Shown here piece after piece: positions 14,795 to 17,934 of a stretch of DNA of 17,934 nt; position 1 is the first letter of the stretch, and each line of letters begins with the position of its first letter. Origin of the DNA: Natrinema soli. Its GTDB lineage: Archaea > Halobacteriota > Halobacteria > Halobacteriales > Natrialbaceae. The stretch covers positions 1-17,934 of the forward strand of contig NZ_JAQIVI010000179.1 of NCBI RefSeq assembly GCF_028618695.1, given 5' to 3'. The notes under the pieces were generated by a model that saw only the letters and a program-made list of their open reading frames with translations, searched no databases and had not been told where the DNA came from. The translations under genes were made by a program, and so were the position numbers.

Positions 14795-16237
14795 ATGAAT
14801 GTGGGTTCCATACAACCCGCACTTATGGCGTACGTGCCGCTACAGGCGGTCGAGTTCGCGCATAGCCCGTTGATCACGTTTATCGTCGGTCTCGTTGCAG
14901 TCGTCGCGTTGCTGGTGTGGCTCGACCTCCCGGCGTTCATCGGATTGATTATGGCGGCGTTCACCGTCGGCGTCGTCAATACAGTCTTCGTCGCCGACTT
15001 CGGCGCGGCCGATGCCGGCTCTCGAGTTGCGACTGCATTCGGAGAGAACATGGCCGGGATCGGTATCCCGATCCTGATGGCCGCAGTCATCGGCAAATCG
15101 ATGCTCGAAAGCGGGGCGGCCCAGCGGATCGTTCGGAGCTTTCAGAACGTTCTCGGCGAGTCCAACTCGGACATCTCTCTGCTGGGGAGCAGTACCTTCC
15201 TCGCCGTCCCCGTCTTCTTCGACAGCGTCTTCTACCTCATGGCACCCCTCGCACGCTCGATGCGAGCCCGTGTGGGCCGAGATTATACCCTGTTCATCGT
15301 CGTCGTCGGGGCCGGTGCAGCGACGACGCACGTCTTCGTCCCCCCGACGCCGGGACCGCTGGCTGTCGCAGCGGAGTTGGGGACGGACCTGGGAGCAACG
15401 ATCGCCATCGGAATCGTGACCGCGATCCCGGCGGCGATCCTCGCCGGCCTTGTCTACGGCCGGTGGATCAACGCCAGACTCGATATCCCGCTTCGCGATA
15501 CGATGTCGACGACGACCGAGGAGCTTCAGGATGTCGCCGACAAACCGACGAGCACCCTGCCGGGCATGCTCGAGTCCGCGGCACCGATTATTCTGGCGGT
15601 CGTCCTCATCGCTTCGCTGACCTTCGTCGACGGATTTGGGGACGTCGTGCCGTCGCTCGAAACGATTCGGCCGGTTGCCGCCTTCCTCGGGGACAAAAAC
15701 GTCGCGCTCACGATTGCTGCCCTCGCCGCGGCGTACACTTTCATGCGACACAACGAACTCACCCGTAGCGAGTGGGCCGACGAACTCACGGAGGCGCTGA
15801 AAAGCGGTGGGAACATCGCTGCCATCACCGCCGCCGGTGGCGCATTCGGTGCTCTCCTCGCGGCTTCGGGAATTGGTGACTATCTCGCAGGTGCCCTCGA
15901 GGGCGTCGGTATCGGCCTGCTGATCACCGCCTGGCTCATCGCCGCGATCGTTCGCATCGCACAGGGCTCGGCGACGGCCGCGATGCTGACGGCCGCCGGG
16001 ATCATGGCACCCCTCACCGGCCAGCTCGAGGTCCACGCCGCTTACCTCGTGATGGTGATCGGTGCGGGAGCCAACATCTTCTCGTGGTACAACGACTCCG
16101 GCTTCTGGCTGGTGAAGGAAATCGGCGGGCTAACACAGGGCGAGACGCTCCGGACGTGGACCGTTCTGACGACGATCATATCGGTCTCCGGGCTGCTCAC
16201 GAGCCTGATACTCTCGACGATCTTCCCGTTCGCATAG
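14795..16237 (+). CDS. GntP-family (gluconate/organic-acid) permease
   Basis: A 480-residue membrane protein, mostly hydrophobic with around 12-14 spans, resembling the GntP family of proton-coupled carboxylate and gluconate importers. Hydrophobic spans start near residues 28, 48 and 90. Family-like regions are GIPILMAAVIGKSMLESGAA, FFDSVFYLMAPLAR, HVFVPPTPGPLAVA and IVRIAQGSATAAMLTAAGI. An in-frame ATG at 14825 (MAYVPLQAVEFAHSP) matches typical family N-termini better, so the first ten residues may be untranslated. The substrate cannot be read from the sequence. Position next to the methylaspartate operon suggests an organic acid or sugar acid feeding it, but a separate promoter and the terminator in between mean this is only a suggestion. 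Confidence 0.8.
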   Translation: MNVGSIQPALMAYVPLQAVEFAHSPLITFIVGLVAVVALLVWLDLPAFIGLIMAAFTVGVVNTVFVADFGAADAGSRVATAFGENMAGIGIPILMAAVIGKSMLESGAAQRIVRSFQNVLGESNSDISLLGSSTFLAVPVFFDSVFYLMAPLARSMRARVGRDYTLFIVVVGAGAATTHVFVPPTPGPLAVAAELGTDLGATIAIGIVTAIPAAILAGLVYGRWINARLDIPLRDTMSTTTEELQDVADKPTSTLPGMLESAAPIILAVVLIASLTFVDGFGDVVPSLETIRPVAAFLGDKNVALTIAALAAAYTFMRHNELTRSEWADELTEALKSGGNIAAITAAGGAFGALLAASGIGDYLAGALEGVGIGLLITAWLIAAIVRIAQGSATAAMLTAAGIMAPLTGQLEVHAAYLVMVIGAGANIFSWYNDSGFWLVKEIGGLTQGETLRTWTVLTTIISVSGLLTSLILSTIFPFA

Positions 16238-16336
16238 ATCCGGAGCGATTCTCCCGTTTTATCGCCGAACTATCACGTGTGGGGCGGACGGATAGCACCA
16301 GCGACGGCGTCTAACTGTGTGAAAGAACGGAGTCGC

Positions 16337-16361
16337 TATCTATCGCTGTGAGCGACAGATA
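16337..16361 (-). terminator. Hairpin after the cold-shock gene
   Basis: TATCTATCGCT and AGCGACAGATA form an 11-bp stem with one G-T pair and a GTG loop, ten bases beyond the csp stop on the minus strand. The bases following on that strand are moderately T-rich. It may also end transcription from the permease on the other strand. Confidence 0.4.
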
Positions 16362-16371
16362 ACAGTCGTTA

Positions 16372-16578
16372 TTACTTGCGGACGAGGTTCGTCGCGCGGG
16401 GTCCCTTGGGGGATGATTCGATGTCGAACTCGACTTCCTGCCCTTCTTCGAGGTCCGGGCCGCCGACGTCCTCCATGTGGAAGAACACGTCCTCATCGTC
16501 GTCTACCTCGTCGTTGTCAGTCGAAATGAAACCGTACCCGCCCGTATCGTTGAAGAAGTCAACCGTACCGTTTGCCAT
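16372..16578 (-). CDS. cspA: Cold-shock domain protein
   Basis: A 68-residue single OB-fold RNA-binding protein of the CspA family. It starts MANGTVDFFNDTGGYGFIS; GYGFIS is RNP-1 and DVFFHM is RNP-2, followed by EEGQEVEFDIESSPKGPRAT and NLVRK. Compared with the usual archaeal form there is a longer acidic loop (DNDEVDDDE) between the RNP motifs, perhaps a salt adaptation. The ATG at 16578 is chosen; an upstream in-frame start at 16587 would add MVV and lacks family support. Likely role is preventing RNA secondary structure, mostly as a constitutive chaperone in haloarchaea. A GTTATC string at about 27 bp upstream may be the promoter. Confidence 0.9.
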   Translation of the reverse strand: MANGTVDFFNDTGGYGFISTDNDEVDDDEDVFFHMEDVGGPDLEEGQEVEFDIESSPKGPRATNLVRK

Positions 16579-16812
16579 TACAACCACACAGAGTCCCGGC
16601 TCGGGGATAACACTTCTGAGAGACGAGGTATCACGACTCCCCAGTATACTCGACTCGAGATGTAGTAGTCACCCTCTCTACAGCCGAGTGTTCGTCGCGA
16701 GGACAGGTTCTCGGACGGTTCTGAGAACGCTGGTCAGAAGAGTGGCAACAACTCGAGAAAGACAGTATTCACGCGGGCGACAGTGCAGACGTCCGTCGCT
16801 CACGGACGCAGG

Positions 16813-16820
16813 TATTTATG
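16813..16820 (+). promoter_or_regulatory. TATA-like box of the four-CxxC protein gene
   Basis: TATTTATG lies about 34 bp before the ATG at 16851, with a transcript start expected near 16842. The remainder of 16579-16812 shows no gene. Confidence 0.4.
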
Positions 16821-16850
16821 GAGTGGTAACATGGTGCTAGGTGAATCGCT

Positions 16851-17120
16851 ATGAAACCGTGCCACAGCTGTCAGGCGGTCATCGACGAGTACCTCTTGGA
16901 TAAACAACTCGAACCGCTGCGCGACCTCACAGTTGACGACTTCAATGTCTGTGCGGACTGTGCGACCATCGTTGCGGATGCGTGCGTGAAATGCGGCAGC
17001 GCGGTGTACGTCCCCCGAAGCGAATCCGTCACCCCCGATTACTGCCCAGCGTGTCGTGCCGACCTGATAGACCGCACCGGCCACGATCCCGGCTGGAATT
17101 GTGACCTGACGTCTACCTGA
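16851..17120 (+). CDS. DUF7571-like four-CxxC zinc protein
   Basis: An 89-residue protein of unknown function with eight cysteines in four CxxC pairs: C4/C7, C34/C37, C45/C48 and C65/C68. They should hold two zinc ions. It begins MKPCHSCQAVIDEYLLDKQL and ends GHDPGWNCDLTST. I recall highly similar small haloarchaeal proteins (DUF7571), all without known function. It is preceded by its own TATA-like box and followed by a gene-free 206 bp holding only the tRNA-related inverted repeat. No signal peptide; cytosolic. Confidence 0.85.
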   Translation: MKPCHSCQAVIDEYLLDKQLEPLRDLTVDDFNVCADCATIVADACVKCGSAVYVPRSESVTPDYCPACRADLIDRTGHDPGWNCDLTST

Positions 17121-17256
17121 ACGGCACCCCACCTCTCGAACAATATTTCCTGGCGCAGCCATTCAACAGGCAGCTAGCGTTACCGGGATATTTTATCAAC
17201 GACTGTCTGAAAGTAATCCCAGCGAAGTTTGCTCCGATACCTTCGGAAACCCTGAT

Positions 17257-17346
17257 TCAAATCCCTCCGTTTCGTTTTCCGCTCGAGAGACTCCTCACTA
17301 CGTTCGTCGTATTTGCTCGCGGAAAACGGTGGGGATGGGATTTGAA
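17257..17346. repeat. Inverted partial copy of the tRNA-Ser 3' end and flank
   Basis: The plus strand 17257-17282 (TTCAAATCCC then CGTTTTCCGC at its end) resembles the 3' end of the tRNA-Ser gene and its downstream bases read from the minus strand (17346 down to 17319). Ten-base exact pieces are TTCAAATCCC (17257-17266; copy 17337-17346) and CGTTTTCCGC (17273-17282; copy 17319-17328), with a diverged middle. Together they can fold as a large hairpin right behind the tRNA. Confidence 0.6.
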
Positions 17347-17410
17347 CCCATGAGGCTTGGAGGCCACCTGCTCTCAAGGCAGGCGCGTTAGGCCGCTCTG
17401 CCACCCCACC
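17327..17410 (-). tRNA. tRNA-Ser (anticodon UGA)
   Basis: The minus strand forms a class II tRNA: acceptor GGTGGGG (17404-17410) pairs with CCCCACC (17328-17334), anticodon arm CCTGC-CTTGAGA-GCAGG with anticodon TGA, a long variable arm (TGGCCTCCAAGCCTCA) as in serine tRNAs, T arm ATGGG-TTCAAAT-CCCAT, and discriminator G at 17327. CCA is not encoded. No intron is visible. Confidence 0.95.
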
Positions 17411-17451
17411 TCGCTCTCCGTTTTACCGCACGTTCCAAAAGGGTTGTCGGT

Positions 17452-17934
17452 CTATTCGCGCTCGAGCCCGCCGTCGTCTCCAACTCGAATTCCCAGTTCG
17501 TCCACGAGCGCCGCCGTCGCCTCGGCACCCGGCCGCTCGGCAGCGGATCGGGCCTCGAGCCCCGCAATGGTCGCTCGGAGCCCGGTAGCCGTCGGCACGG
17601 TTGGGAGCATCGGCGCAAAGCCGACGCCGAGTCCGTCGTCTGCCGCGCGTCGGGCCAGCGTCGACAGTTCGGGCGTCGCGTACGCGTCGGTGAAGTCGAT
17701 CGGTTCGGAAAAGCCCGCGAAGTACGTGCTTCCCTCGGTCGATGGCCCGAGCACGACCTCGTGACGTCGCAACGACATCGCCGCCCCGTCGATCTCCGTC
17801 CGAGTGACCAGCGGCACCGTCGGCTCGAGCACCCCGACGCTCTGGACCCCTTCGCGCTCGAGGAGGTGCGTGACGGTGTTGCCGACGCGAGCAGATCGGT
17901 TCGAGCCGACCTGGCGCTCGAACCGAACCGCCGC
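17452..17934 (-). CDS. DUF2064 / GT-A-like nucleotidyltransferase-fold protein, N-terminus outside window
   Basis: The frame stays open from the window end to the stop at 17452, 160 residues, so the first part is missing. Recognisable stretches are GSNRSARVGNTVTHLLE, GVLEPTVPLVTRTEID and HEVVLGPSTEGSTYFAGF, which resemble the DUF2064 (TIGR04282-like) group with a glycosyltransferase-A fold. It probably handles a nucleotide-linked substrate; the exact reaction is not known. An internal GTG at 17832 looks like a start in isolation, but the conserved GSNRSARVGNT block lies upstream of it, so the true start lies beyond the window. It is upstream of the tRNA-Ser on the same strand. Confidence 0.7.
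   Translation of the reverse strand, partial: AAVRFERQVGSNRSARVGNTVTHLLEREGVQSVGVLEPTVPLVTRTEIDGAAMSLRRHEVVLGPSTEGSTYFAGFSEPIDFTDAYATPELSTLARRAADDGLGVGFAPMLPTVPTATGLRATIAGLEARSAAERPGAEATAALVDELGIRVGDDGGLERE

Noticed and set aside
14840..16036. A 398-residue minus-strand frame opposite the permease
   Set aside because: It is rich in Asp, Arg and Gly with no motif, as expected for the antisense of a hydrophobic protein.
17255..17269. A second tRNA gene on the plus strand
   Set aside because: The TTCAAATCCC string looks like a T loop, but its stem does not pair and no acceptor, D or anticodon arm is found upstream.
17180..17404. A 74-residue minus-strand frame beginning MAERPNAPALRAG
   Set aside because: This peptide is the translation of the tRNA-Ser gene itself, a well-known false protein call.

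Overview
The window looks like chromosomal DNA of a halophilic archaeon (Halobacteria, possibly Natrialbales; the order is a guess). The evidence is very acidic proteins, high GC with many CTCGAG/GACGAC stretches, TATA-like boxes about 25 bp upstream of start codons (leaderless transcription), archaeal GTP cyclohydrolase III, haloarchaeal regulators (bacterio-opsin-activator-type HTH, DUF7344-like) and a near-complete methylaspartate cycle locus.

Left third (1-5.6 kb), all on the minus strand: pgk (cut by the window start), a CBS-pair protein with a zinc ribbon, GTP cyclohydrolase III (riboflavin/F420 pathway), a DUF5785-type small protein, and a 787-residue receiver-PAS-PAS-PAS-HisKA-HATPase sensor kinase. 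The kinase carries the most striking structure in the window: three in-frame repeat units of 48/51/51 bp inside the ATPase domain. They are built from DNA palindromes whose codon wobble positions co-vary so that pairing is kept.

Middle accessory segment (5.6-7.9 kb): a gene-poor stretch with a probable TnpB C-terminal relic, then a 66-residue zinc-finger protein, a Bat-type HTH regulator with an inverted repeat around its TATA box, a DUF7344-like winged helix protein, an unlisted 57-residue zinc-finger protein, and a C-terminal relic of an Eco57I-like restriction-modification enzyme. Base composition is lower in GC from 6.45 to 7.7 kb, so this looks like a foreign insertion between core regions.

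Right-centre (7.9-16.2 kb): methylaspartate cycle genes. mct reads left; a divergent promoter region separates it from mamA-mamB-mal-mch-citE1, which overlap or nearly touch and end at a hairpin plus T tract. Together they take glutamate to 3-methylaspartate, mesaconate, mesaconyl-CoA, beta-methylmalyl-CoA, then glyoxylate plus propionyl-CoA, which is the anaplerotic route used with acetyl-CoA-yielding substrates. A GntP-family permease with its own promoter follows.

Right end (16.3-17.9 kb): a cold-shock protein, a four-CxxC zinc protein (DUF7571-like), tRNA-Ser(UGA) with an inverted partial copy of its 3' end nearby, and the C-terminal part of a DUF2064/GT-A-like protein that runs off the window.
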